From contig OX485804.1 in NCBI GenBank assembly GCA_950295325.1, positions 22,632,001 through 22,692,000 of the forward strand: a DNA stretch of 60,000 nucleotides, in the 5' to 3' direction. The position numbers and the translations under genes were made by a program. Positions 40,026-52,300 of this stretch are shown in pieces; the stretch's first letter is position 1; every line of letters begins with the position of its first letter. The notes under the pieces are model-generated. The model ran no database searches. It saw only the letters and a program-made list of their open reading frames with translations, and had not been told where the DNA came from. The stretch comes from Polytrichum commune. Lineage: Eukaryota; Streptophyta; Polytrichopsida; Polytrichales; Polytrichaceae.

Positions 40026-43000
40026 TTAGCCCCAATAAACTTGGTCAAGAGGTCCACTACCCTTGTGTCGGGAAAATTTTCCAACTGCCTTGATTTTCAT
40101 CCTTGGAATATATTGGAGGGGAACAGCTGAACATTCACATTTCCCATGTATGAATGTGTCATTTGTAGGTGTTAGCGTGCACGTAAGTGCACCACCAGTT
40201 TTGAAGCGCGTAGCACCACAGACAATGGCTTGCATCCCAGTGGATCTCCAGAAGAAATCCTTTCTATGGTACTTTATTTGGTCACCAATCATGTGTTTCC
40301 AACAGTCCTCACTTTTGGGTAAACCTTGGAGCTCCGAGTGAGGGATCATGTCTTTCAACACAATTTGGCCTTTGCGAATAAACTTCTCGGCAAAACGGAT
40401 TCGAGAGGAGTTTGACAAAAACTCATGCCTCACACGTATCTCTGATTGATATCGTGTTACTTCTAACGAACTCCCGTGCAGAGAGCTTCTGAAAATCTCT
40501 GACACTACACCTGGATCGCCTTCAATAATGTCAGTGAGGAATATAAACCTCTTGGTCCCCTGGTCATACATGAAAACCTGCATGCAGTTGTCATTATAGC
40601 TGTTTTTGATAACCAAGTAATTCTCTGCACAATTGCTTATGCTGCCATTCCTTAGTTTCACCTCCACCAAACGGTGCACTTCATCTCGTGACTCCGGAGG
40701 CACAACTATTGTTCCTGCCATTGCCATATCCGACAAAAGTTTGCACATCAGATCCTCCTCCAGGCGTGTAACATGTTTGGGTCGAGTTTCCCATGCTCCA
40801 CTTAGTTGGAACCCTAAAAGTCCAATTCCAACACTCCAATTGCGTTTGAATGCCATGACCACTGCTGCATCAACTTTTTGAGTCTCTTCAGCTGTTGGAT
40901 GTTCAGGTAACAAGAGTTTTCTACCCAAATCTTGGATCGATTCTTCCATTCTCTTTTCCTCAATTTTGACAGTTGATGATGTAGTTTGTTGTTGTGGTTC
41001 ACTCTCCGTTAAATGGACTGGCTTGGCTTTTCTAACAACAAGGGGTTGTTCGGACGATGAGCACCGGGATGACACACCATGAAGTACATCTTGTTCCATC
41101 AAAAACATAAGGATCTCCTTCCACGATACAGATGAGACCTCCAAGTCGGTAGATGCTGTCAAGATCAACAAGATCGCTCCCCCTCCATTGTAATGGGAGT
41201 GAATCCCATTCAAGTAGCACATGGTTCATCCGGTTTTGCAAAACCGTAGTTGCTGCTGTTGATAATATGTGTAGGGGCATACCCCTTATCATCAAGTTTT
41301 CGTCACTATTTTTAGAGAAAATAGCATGAGGAATACTCTTCTCGATACCTTCCTTAATAATCTTGGCTTCATCCCAAACAACTTTTGATGGTGGCCACAC
41401 ATCATCAATGCCCACCACTTGGCTTGCCCATTCCTGCAACTCATTGATCGTGGTTTGAATGGAAATCACAAGAAGTGAAACCAACACACTCGCTTCTTTA
41501 GGCACTCCAAGTCGCAGTCGCTCAAGATCCTCAACATTGTACTTGTGAAAATTCTCAAGGTGTGTATTTTCCGTGGCTACAGTGCATCGCAGGTTTTGCA
41601 AATGTTGTTTCCTAAACAACGAGACAGTAAGCAAGCCTGAGTTCAACAAAGTTTTTGTCTTGTGACGCGTACTGTTTGGAGCATGAGAACAAACAACTTC
41701 GGTATGATACAAGTACAAACCTTGATAAACAGCACACACTACTGTTGGCCAACTTCCATCGAACTCTGAGCTTTGGACAAACTGCCAAAGCCATCTGTCT
41801 TTGTGAAGAACACCTCCAACCATCATCAGACCAAAGAGGATGGAGACCTACAAACACCACATGTATGTTACATATCATGTCATATTTTTCATAAACTGTC
41901 GATTATGTAACTGTGGAAGCACAGAATAAATGTAAAATCTAGGTAATCCAAGAATGGTTCCTCTCCTTTTTAGAACAGTTTGTTCTAAATCAACTCTTAT
42001 ACTTCAAATGGATCAATGATTTGTTCTTCCACTAGGAGGAGAAACATGCTTGGAAAGACTGCGGCATTGAGAGGAATCCGTTCATATAATTTGTGTTAGA
42101 ATTAGAAAAGGCTTTCTTCTTCAAATGTCAGTTTTTGAACTTATTAGTAGCAAAGTTTCAAGAGGATTGTAAAATCAACTACAAAGGCGTGTCATGAGGT
42201 CACATGACCTGTCAAAACTAGATCACACACGTGTAAGAAGAGCAAGCTTTGCTTCCTCTTTCTTTACATTTCAATTTACAACTAGAATTCTTTGTAATTT
42301 TGATTGGTCATGTGACCGTGCAATGTATCTTTGTGGTTGTTTCAACTAGTGAATGGTCGATTTAACATTTCCCTTTTTCTAAATATGAATCCCTAGGTGT
42401 TGAATTCATGTCTAAGAAAGAAATAATAATAATAATAATAATCATTTTTTAAACAAAGTAGCTCCAATTAAAGGGTTCTTAGAAACAATTTGTTAGCTCC
42501 AAACCAAGTTTTAAAGACAATGACCCCTGCAAGTGCTACAAATAGTTTCCACCCTGGGGTGTCTCTAAGGGCCACTTTACACCTAGAGGTTGGGCCGATT
42601 CGTTGTGTAAGAGGCTTGAATTCCTCACTTGTGATTGGCCAAAAGGCTAAAATTGGCCCCAACCCCTTTACACCTAGAGGCCAGGCCGATTTAATGATAT
42701 GAAATTTTTAATAAAAAAATGCATGGTATGACATGGCCCGAGCTTGTTGAATTGGGTGCACCCAAAATGGAGGGCCAATGTCACATTTCAATAATAAAAA
42801 TAAAAATAAATAAAAATGATTTTTTCAACGAACTATATCCATTGGATTATGTGGAAATATGAACGGGGCTATGCTAGATTTGTTGGATTATGCTAGATTT
42901 ATTGAATCGGCCTAGCTTCTTGGCCCTAAGGCCTTTACATATGGAAAAAGTGGGCCCCATTATAATCTGATTATAATATGTAGTTGAGGCCGGCCTCCAA

Positions 43001-45327
43001 TCCAAAAGGGGCTGAAATTTCATGCAATCAGCCTCAAGGGGAATTGGCCTGCCCTCTAGGTGTAAAGCGGCCCTAAGCCTGCCTCTAAGACCACATAGTA
43101 TATTCTATTGCACTATATTCTATAGTGCAATTGGTCAATGCATGTATCTGTCACTTGTTAACCTAGGCTTCATATACACAATGAAAAGAGAAAATCAAGA
43201 TCTGTTTGTATTCAAGATAACTTAGGTTGAATCTGATATGCATGGTTGGTTTTCCATTTGGACTTACCAAGTGTGGAATGTTTTGTGCGGCAGGGTCTTG
43301 TATGTTGAAGGCAGACGAGGATTTGAGGTTGTCAAAGAGCCGATGAAAGACCACACTCGTGAATTGCAATTCATGGGATGACAGTGATCCACTGCCCGCA
43401 GTATTTAGGGTCTCTTCATAATAGGCATCTAATATTACGTCAGCAGATGCATAGCCGCCACTAGACTCCATTTCATTAGCCTTGTCATGTGTCAATTTTT
43501 TAGCATTTTCCGGACCAATCTGTGCCGGAATAGAATCATTATTGTATGGGGCGATTGAAGAGATCCTCTTTGAACTTCTCTTGCCAGCGTTCCGAAGTTT
43601 ATAAGGATTTGACCTATCTGGCTTAAATCGAGCAAAGTGATCAATCTGTTCACGACGAGCATGCTCCGAGACAACATCAATATTAATCTTTGGGTCAGGC
43701 ATGTTCATATTGGATCCCTGATATCTGTTGATGCCAAGTGGGAAAATTTGAACTTTAATTTGTCTTGATTTGTTGACCTGCACAGATAGTTGTCACATAC
43801 CTATTATCATGGCAGAAAACAATTCAAAGATATGTGTATCAGCAAGGGACTGTCATATGAGCAATTGTCATGTTGCCCAAGAAATAAAAAGTCATCAGGT
43901 TACAAATCTTCTTAAAATATTTGTATCTTGGTCTTTGCTGTTTCTGTTTTTTGTTGTTGTTTATATATCTCAGATACATTAAAAATAATTTTATTTAATG
44001 AAATTTTATTTAAAAACAAAAAAAACATGAGCAGAGATTCTTCATGTTTTCATTGCTACCCATGTCCCCACAAACAACTCACATTGGCTACTTTAGTTAA
44101 TCATATCTGCAAGCAACTACGCTTTACCACCGATTTAGACATCTACACTAGATATGATATTTAGTGTCATCTGGTATTTAATGTCACTATGCTAACTTTT
44201 CGGATGCACTTCTTATGAATAAGTTTACCAATACTGCCATGGATGATATATGAGTTCATCCATTTGCCAAAAGCCTACCTTCTCTTGTCAACAACTTGTG
44301 CTGATATATTGTCATGGATGATTGAATTTTGAGTGACAGTAATTGCAACACTATAAATCTATATCCCCAAAAAAATCTTTCGCTTTGTTCCTTATTAAAT
44401 TGGAGTATATTCTATAAATTCCTCTAAAATGATTGGTAATTTTTCTAAAGTCTTGAACTTCAACCGGTTCATCTGTAACTAGCAGCCGGTTATCCCCATT
44501 CATTGCAAAGAGGTGCACCCATCAATCAGATCAAATGACTCACCATGCATGTTGCCACAAACCCAGCAACCCTATTGTCATCGAGATCCTTGAATCATTT
44601 CAAAATTCAAGACGTCTATGGTTTTGTTCTTAAAGTGATACAAAAGAATTGGTAAATTTGATGTATTTGAGTAGCACTATGCTGGCAACATTAAAAGCTT
44701 CACACAAGTGGTATCTAGTGAGTTCTCAAGTGCAGCTTATCTCTAAGCCAACTGACAGGATTTTGCCTGAATTTCAAGAAGGTTGCACGCAACTACAAGT
44801 ACGTAATATGTTTCCATGTTGTGGCTAGCATATTGCTGTCCAAATTTAAATTACCACTGGCCACTATCGATGAGTTTCCAAAGGCAAACCAAGGACTAGA
44901 TTAGGGAACTTGGTATAGTAAACTTCAAAGCACAATAACATTAATTCAAGACATCATGTAAGGCAGGGATCACGCTTTAAGGGAATCTAACCAACATATG
45001 ACATGCCTGACATAATATGCTTCCAAAAGGTGATTTGCATGCTTACCACAGATACTATGAGAGGAAAACTCTTCAGTCAGAAGCAATTTAACTGACTGTG
45101 GTCTTCACCTGACATTCGAGGGTCGCCAAGAAAATCCCTCAGATTCTGTGAGAGACAAATTCAATGCTTTACATGACGGCAGAGGTAAACATTTGCATGT
45201 GAATGCCGACATATATAACATTTACTTGTCTTCGTCTCGTTCTCCTGCAGTATTCCACTAGCAGTTTGCAATAATCACCGAGCCCTAACTCACAATTGAG
45301 CACTGGAATCAAAACAGATGCAAACAT
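40026..45327 (-). CDS. Unrecognised multi-exon protein gene (possibly frameshifted)
   Basis: I do not recognise this protein. Three exon-like blocks join in phase with good splice sites. A tentative first exon, 45327-45226, ends CGAAGACAA before GTAAAT. Exon 2, 43777-43268 (170 codons), follows a CAG and ends CCACACTTG before GTAAGT. Exon 3 starts at 41847 after TTTGTAG. Exon 3 runs open to about 41030 in one frame, while from about 41222 to the stop at 40026 a different frame is open for 398 codons. The switch must fall between 41222 and 41034, by an undetected short intron or a one-base indel. The total would be roughly 800 residues. Composition is that of a soluble protein with no clear membrane helices. 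The C-terminal part has several Cys/Trp residues (CWKHMIGDQ, CGATRF, CTLTPT, CECSAVPL). The start codon is uncertain. Confidence 0.55.
42422..42442. repeat. AAT microsatellite
   Basis: (AAT)n tract within the 1.4-kb intron between exons 2 and 3 of the unrecognised gene. Confidence 0.9.
42569..43073. mobile_element. Harbinger/Tourist-like MITE in an intron
   Basis: The 505-bp element starts GGGCCACTTTACACCTAGAG and ends CTCTAGGTGTAAAGCGGCCC, inverted repeats with one mismatch over the terminal 20 bases. It is flanked by TAA on both sides (42566-42568 and 43074-43076), the three-base target duplication of PIF/Harbinger elements. An internal direct copy of the terminal motif (CCTTTACACCTAGAGGCCAG, near 42660) suggests a nested or rearranged element. 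No coding capacity. It sits in the intron 41848-43267 of the unrecognised gene. Confidence 0.85.
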
Positions 45328-45579
45328 GTGCAACTGGAGCTCATCCTCAGCAGCAGAAATGTCTATGGCAGCTACCACAACCCAAAGTTAAATGACAGCC
45401 ATCTTCCGCAAATCAAAGGCCACTTGTTTCAAGGAGCTGCGAAGAAACTGTGGCCACTCAATATGAAGAGATAGAATCACGATGAAGAGAAAGTCAAAGT
45501 TTTGGGAAGATTCGTGCCTTCATTTCTCTGTGATTTTATTCGAAACTTTAATAAGTTATGAAGTGTGGAGACATTACTA

Positions 45580-45739
45580 ATAGTATGCCCACACTTACTA
45601 GTGTGGACAACTAGCGACTGGCTCCTACCAGTAGGGGGCACTTTTATCTTCAATTTGGCCAGTGTTAACCACTGGATGCAACGAGTGTTGGTAGAGTTTG
45701 TTCACTAGTGACCCACACTAGTAAGTGTGGGTGGACTAT
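45580..45739. mobile_element. Short foldback element (160 bp)
   Basis: CCCACACTTACTAGTGTGG at 45588-45606 is the exact inverse of 45713-45731, and ATAGT/ACTAT extend the match after a three-base break. Each arm itself contains CCACAC...GTGTGG, so single-arm hairpins are also possible. It lies about 200 bp upstream of the first putative exon of the unrecognised gene, so it could affect that promoter. Confidence 0.7.
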
Positions 45740-46286
45740 AAATTTACAAGCTAATACGTGTCTATTTATAGGAGTGATTACTATACCTTTCGTTTTTTAT
45801 CCACACTTGTTAAGTGAAATAGCTTGTTTGGACATCATAGAATAGAATCTCTTCCACTTCATCAAAAGTTACATGCTCAAAAAAAGTTATACCATTGAGT
45901 AACCCCGAATAGTAAGTGACATTATATATTATCATAAACAATGTGGTTTTCTTCCCACAAATGGTTCTAGGATCTACTAAGATGGTAGATTCACAAATTT
46001 ATATAATCAGCTAGTGGAAGAGGATCTGAGGTAAGACCATGCAATTCTCATAGTGTACGACAAAGAATTGTGCTTCAATTTGAGTTTAATTTTAGGTTGT
46101 ATATGTAGTGGAAGGGAAGTTGTGAGCACTAGGTTTTACTAGGACTGGAAAGAAAACATGCTTCAGAGATTAAGTAATGTAATGTCAAACTTTTCATACT
46201 GTGGCACATTAAATATTACAAAAAAATTCAATTAAATAATTGCACAAGTTGTTGAGGATTTTTTTCATTTATTGTTTATATGCTAC

Positions 46287-46442
46287 CATAACATTATTCA
46301 AAGGCATGACAATGTTCTGTGGGATTGACAATATTCCACAAAATATTCCCTAATATTTCCCACATTTTGTCAATATCTATGAATATTTTGTGGAATATTG
46401 TCAATCCCATATAACGTTGTTATGAATTTGAATAATGTTATG
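46287..46442. mobile_element. Foldback element with 62-bp arms
   Basis: The left arm (46287-46348, starting CATAACATTATTCAAA) and right arm (46381-46442, ending TTTGAATAATGTTATG) are inverted copies with roughly 90% identity, including the identical inner stretch GGGATTGACAATATTCCACA. The loop is about 32 bp. Transcription would give a long hairpin RNA. No target-site duplication was obvious. Confidence 0.8.
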
Positions 46443-47818
46443 ACTCGCTCATGACTCAAACAACTTAATCAATCCTTGTCAACAAATCATAATCTACATA
46501 TTAACCACCAACTTTGTGGGTCTACATCACATAGAAGTTAATTGTATACCTTCCAAGAATGATAACTTCGTAATTAATAGAATAATGTTACATGATGTCA
46601 CAAAAAATGAGCATGAACTAAGAGTTCATAAAGCCAAGTTGACCCTTAACTTTATAGAGTGTATTGTGGTTTCTTTAGATCATCTAAAAAGTAAGTTTTC
46701 TAGACCTCAATTGTTATTGTATCTAAAAGAAAAATTATTGCCAATGGTTTTAAGATCACATCAATATGGTACTAATGTGTTTATACGTTTTGTTATGCTC
46801 TCCATTGATTCACTAATCTTATATGTTTTCACTCTCGTCTATACCCCAAATTCCAAATAATTTGCAGTTATCGTGTATGAACACAATCTATGGAATTTCA
46901 ACCCTTTATGTACTATATAAATTCAACCAGTGTGCGTTCAACAGAAGTTGCCGTAATGAATAAAATGTTACGCATATCAATTACATGTATCATTGAAACA
47001 TCTTTGCATATGTCACCCTCCATTTCCTTCAGCTACGTCATGGTCTCTTCCATCTTCATTGCGATAATAAAATGTTATATATAGTAACTATATAGTTTCA
47101 AAAATTAATTTGTGAGTAGCTCCTTAGTATACTGTACTTCCTCTACGCAAAATCACTGAACTTCACTTTAAAGAGTTGAATTGAGTAGATACGCATGTCT
47201 CACACAGTACCATCGGTGTCACACACCCACCTATCTACAACCATGTGGTGGAAGTTTGGCAATTGTGTACAACTTCAACAACATCCGAATTCTTGAGACA
47301 CATTTCGGACGATAGCCAATTGCTAAGTCAGTTGTACTACCCTGCATTGTATTCATTATATACTGTGCCCCAAATTATTTGGAAGTTGGAGTCCATGAGA
47401 AAGCCATCGAGAGAGTGCAGCCAATAGAATATACTGAAAACACGTAAAACTCGAATCAGAATACTCCGTTTTCGCCATCAGTACGTACAGTGACTCGGTA
47501 TACATTCTAGACTAACCAGAGGGTTCACATTGAGGAAGTTCATACATTGCCAATTCCATATTGGATTCCCTAAAATATCACTGAAATCAAAATTTATTTG
47601 GAATTCCATCTCCAATCTCATAAAACACTTGTGGATCACAAAGTCTCCTAATTCCATTCACATTCTTGCCACCTGACCATGGGCTTTAGCTCGTGAGGAT
47701 CGATTGTTTCCAGAGTGGGATTAGAAATTGGGGCGGTGCATGTCGACTCCGATCATATTTAACACAATGACCTAGAAATTTCTGGGAATTTCTCCAAGTG
47801 GATTATTCTTGAAGAAAA
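46443..47818. other. Intergenic region
   Basis: Open frames at 46516-46860 and 47245-47427 on the plus strand have no recognisable domain and start at non-ATG or weak contexts; they are not annotated. No other feature. Confidence 0.45.
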
Positions 47819-48720
47819 TTATGCACCTCTTCCCTCAGACTGATCTTCAGTGGCAAGCAGCTTAGTTAGGGCTTTCCGCAGAAAGTCGTGTCGGGCTGAT
47901 AGAAGCTGCCTGCACTGAACTTGGACAATCCCTGAGGGACGGTTGAAGCTCACATCGAACTCTTTCAGCTTCTTCTGTGACTCTCCCAAGTGGGAAGGAA
48001 TGTGCCCCGAGAGCTCGTTGCTTCCGAGCCGGATGCTTTCAATCCCCTTGATGTCGCCAAGGCTCGCCGGGATGGACCCCGATTTTTGGTTCCAGTACAA
48101 GTCCAGGCTCGTGAGCTTTGTGAGCTTGTTGTCCAGGAACAGGTACTCGAGGCTCGTCAGCTTGGACAAAGAGCTGGGAACGCTTCCGGTGAGGCCGTTG
48201 CTATTGAGAGCCAGGAATTGGCCGCGTTGCCCAGAGCGGCAGAAATGGCACCCGAGAAGGTGTTGACTCCCAAGTGCAGGTAGCACAGCTTCTTGAGAGA
48301 TCCTAGGGACGCAGGGATGGCGCCCGTGAGCGTGTTGGAGCGCAGGCCGAGGTACTCCAAGTTGGCCAAATCCCGGAACTTGTCATCCAACGGACCCCGG
48401 AGGTTGAGGCACTCGCCCAGGTTGAGGACTTTGAGTTGGTCGAGGTTGGCGAGCGAGCCGACGAGGTCGGCGGTGATGGGGGATCCGTGGAGCTTCACTT
48501 CGACCACCCTGCCTGAGCTGGGACCGCGAGTGACGCCGTTCCAAGTGCAACAATCGCGGTCGGCGGTGGACCATCTAGCGAGCGCGTTGTTTCCATCCTT
48601 TGAATCCCAGCAGGCTGGACAAATCCTTGGTGTCGCAAACTTTCGTCCCGAGAGCTACGCCGTGCAGCTCAACAACTACCGGAGGAGCACCGGCGTGTTC
48701 AGCACCAGCCTAGCACACAT
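47819..48720 (-). pseudogene. Leucine-rich-repeat protein fragment (LRR receptor-like), degenerate
   Basis: Reading down from about 48700, the sequence gives a cap region: DLSSLLGFK, a one-base shift, then DGNNALARWSTADRDCCTWN, which is the LRRNT_2 cap of plant LRR proteins with its CCxWxGV core. Plant-type repeats follow (LxxLxxLxLxxNxLxGxIP): LANLEYLGLRSNTLTGAIPA, LKKLCYLHLGVNTFSGAI. Another shift and small deletion comes near 48225. More repeats follow (LALNSNGLTGSVPSSL, LTSLDLYWNQKSGSIPASLG, IESIRLGSNELSGHIPSHLG), ending in a non-repeat tail and a stop at 47819. An internal deletion fuses two repeats at FLDNKLTKLTSL. There is no transmembrane segment or kinase domain. The block is GC-richer than its flanks. 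Two frameshifts plus deletions make it a pseudogene. Confidence 0.85.
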
Positions 48721-48977
48721 TGAGCTCTGCAGTGCTGTGTTCTGCAGTGTATTCAATGTCAAAAATGTTGAGGTTACTTGCTTAAAGCTTGTAGCTTGTT
48801 TGCCTATCAGATTTAATTTGTACTAGATAATATACAGTATTGCGATGGGGCACAAGCGTCAGCGTTGACAAAGATCTTGGATGGTGTTGATCAACCACCG
48901 TTCTTCTCGTCAACTGCTCTGACATTTGCAAAAACAAGTGACATGGATCCACACACTGCACACAAGGGGAGGCCACA

Positions 48978-49279
48978 TGTTGAAGGCAATAAGAATTCAA
49001 CACTGTTTACAGCAGCAGAACTACATTTACACAGCACTTCTACAATCACTCAAGACTAACAGGAATTCTTTATTTACTGAAAAGAAGTTACATACAGACT
49101 GCAACTGTTCAGACTCACTACACTCAGGCTAGCAACAAGTATATTCGCACACACGGCAAGGGTGGAGGTGTGCCTTTTATTCTGTGGATAAGAAGCTTCT
49201 ACAACTAATCAACTAACCTGTTCAACTAAACAACTGACTAATCAGTAACTAATCAATGCGAAACGAACTACTTCCAACA
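48978..49279 (-). repeat. 3' LTR of a Ty1/copia element
   Basis: On the minus strand it starts TGTTGGAAGTAG and ends GCCTTCAACA, with the TG...CA and TGTTG/CAACA ends expected of an LTR (302 bp). A purine-rich stretch (GAAGTGGGAG) immediately precedes it, as a polypurine tract should. An AATAAA-like signal (AAATAAAGAATTCC on minus) lies inside. No 5' partner LTR is in the window. Confidence 0.75.
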
Positions 49280-49323
49280 CTCCCACTTCGTTGAGCATTG
49301 AAATATTGAACTATGCTCCCACT

Positions 49324-52300
49324 TCAATGCTCAATGGAGCAAATGCCAAGTTGATGTCGAAGTCTTTGAAAAGTGTCTTTCGGTAGAGCCTTTGTGAAGA
49401 TGTCGGCAAGCTGGTCATGAGAAGGAACAAAAGTAGGAAGGAGAATGTTGGCAAGAAATGCTTCTCGAATGACATGATACTGTACATCTATATGCTTGGT
49501 TCGACGATGAAATTCGGGGTTCTTTATAAGTCTTAGAGCACTTTGATTGTCTGTAAAGAGAGGAGTGGGAGAATCAAGATGTTTGCCAAGACTGGTGAGT
49601 AACCGCCGATGCCAGATGATCTCCTTCGTGGTAGAAGAAGCGGCTAAGTATTCTGCCTCTGTGGTACTACTGGCGCAGCTAGTTTGTTTCCGAGAGGCCC
49701 AGAAGACGGGTCCGTGGTTGACAAATAAGACAAATCCAGAGCGGGACGTCCTGTCATCTAAATCCATTGCATAATCAGCATCAGAATAGGCAGAAAGAGA
49801 GAGTGGGTGGTGAGTGCCTGAAAAGGAGAGGCCAAGCTGGAGAGTACCGGCGAGATACTTCAAGATGCGACGTAGTGCATTGCAATGAGCAAGGGAGGGA
49901 TTCGTGGAATATTTTGCTGCCACACTCACTGCGTATGAGAGATCAGGCCTAGTACCGATCAGGCAAATTGGAGGCAACCCACAATTGTTTGGTAAGGAAA
50001 GTGGGAAGTAGAGAGTGATTCAGGAGAAGAGAGTAGACTGAGCTGAGTATGCGGATCAGCAGGTACAGAAAGAGGAACAGCATCTATAAATCCAAATTTT
50101 CGAACTAGCTTTGTAAGATAATGGGTCTGGTCGAGGAAGATTTCGTGAGTCTCTCTGTGGCGAGTGATTCGTAAGCCAACGTAGCAGCCAGCAGGCCCAC
50201 GAGTGTTCGTGAAAGCTTGATCCATGGAGTCCAAGATGTAGTCGATGTTAGTCCCTTTTGAAAAGCAGATAAGCCCATCATCCACGTATATTAGGAGAAT
50301 AATTGTTTGTCCTCCTTGAGAGGAGAAATAGGCACATGGATCTGCATCGCTGACAGTAAAGCCGAATTGGAGGAGAAAAGAATTGAATTTGTGGTTCCAA
50401 TTTCGAGAAGCCTGTTTAAGGCCATACAAAGCTTTTCGAAGGAGACATACGTAATCTGGATGGTCAAGATCAACAAAACCTTCAGGTTGCTCCATATATA
50501 GGAGCTCAGCAATATCGCCGTTGAGGAAGGCGGTTTTGATATCAAATTGGACAATTTCAAGATCATCAGTTGCTGAAATGGCCATAACAATTCGAACTGT
50601 TTCGAATTTTACCACAGGAGAAAAAGTTTCAGTATAGTCAATACCTGCCTTCTGAGTGTAGCCCTTAGCTACAAGGCGGGCTTTGAATTTATCAATATCT
50701 CCATTGGGGAGATATTTTGTCTTAAAGACCCATTTGCATTGAATGGCCTTTCGACCATCAGGTAATCTAATGAGCTCCCAGGTTTTATTTTCTTTGAGAG
50801 AATGAATCTCTTCAGTCATGGCCTTAACCCATTGGGCAGCATCAGGGCTATGCAAGGCATCCAAGTAGGAGAAAGGATCGTCGGGTGAAGAATCAGCAGA
50901 AACAGAATGAGTAGATTGTGTAGAAGGAGCGGAGAATTCGAGAGGAGAGGGATGTAGTATCGACTTATCAGGAATGGTATGACTGAAGTGAGCTTGAGTG
51001 ATAGGTGGAGTAGAAGAGGATGAATCTGAAGTAGACTGTGCGATATCAGCAAGTGATCGTAAACGGACAGGTGTATCTGTATGATAATTCGGATGAGCAG
51101 CAAGAGTTCGAGGCGTGAGAGGAGAGTTGTTGGGAACAAGTTCGGCAGAAGAATTAGAAGCAGGTTTTGATTGGACTGACATATCAGGAGCAGGAGTGAT
51201 AGAAATACTGTTGGAGGAAATAGTTTCGGTAGGATCAGAGGGATGATGTGGAGAGAAGAGGTGAGAAGAAGAGGAAGAAGATGAAGAAGATGAAGAAGAA
51301 GAGGGATCATTAGCTGTAGAAGAAAGAGAGTTTGGTAGAGAAACAGGTGCAGGTGTGATATCAGCAGCAGAAAGAGAGGTGGACTGGTCCGCCGGATGTC
51401 GATAGAGAAGCTGTTCATGGAAAACCACATCGCGACGAATTAGAACCTGGGAAGTAATCGGATCCCATAATCGATACCCTTTAGTGTGATCACAGTACCC
51501 TAAGAGATAGCAGTGGTGGCTCTTTGGGTCCAATTTTGTGCGCAGCTTCTTGTCGATATAAGCATAAGCATGACACCCGAAAATTCGAAGGTGTTCGAGA
51601 GAGGGTTTGAAGCCAAACCACAGAGTGAAGGGGGTGTTACCCGGTATCAAGCGAGAACCGGTGCGGTTTAAAATGTATACGACAGTGTGACATGCCTCAG
51701 CCCAGAAAGTCAATGGGAAGCCGCTGGTATGAAGAAGAGAGCGAACGCCCTCCATTATAGTTCGATTGTCCCGCTCGCAGAAGCCATTCTGCTCCGGTGA
51801 GTAGGGGGCCGTAATCTCATGGCATATACCTTGTTGTGAAAGGTATTCCTGAAATTTCTTGCTCGTAAACTCCCCTCCTCCGTCAGTACGAAAAATTTGA
51901 AGGTGATTCCCTGTTTCGCGGAAAATGTTACTACAGACAGTTTGAAAACATCGAAGAGTATCAGATTTTTCGGCAATACAGAAGATGTATCTGTAGCCAG
52001 AGAAGTCATCCTTGAATAGTAGGTAGTAGAGTGCTCCTCCTAAAGAGATGTGTGCCATAGGGCCACAAATGTCTGCATGCAACAGGTAGCCAGGAGTGGA
52101 AGCTGGTGTGCGATCTTCCTGTGTAGGAAAACTATGGCGGTGACTCTTGCCAAGAACGCATCCAGGACAGAATTTAGGGACATTCTTGTTTTGTAAAATC
52201 ATCCCAGTGACTGATTCTGTACGATCCATATCAAGAATGGTTGGAAAATTGACATGACAGAGACGTTGATGCCAGATTGCTAGACTTCGTGTACCGTCTG

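Noticed and set aside
42197-42320. Inverted GGTCACATGACC / GGTCATGTGACC motifs about 105 bp apart
   Set aside because: Short palindromes inside an intron with no element boundaries or repetition elsewhere in the window; chance is a sufficient explanation.
46516-46860. 114-codon plus-strand frame
   Set aside because: It begins with a non-ATG codon, is AT-driven in composition, and shows no recognisable domain or splice partners.
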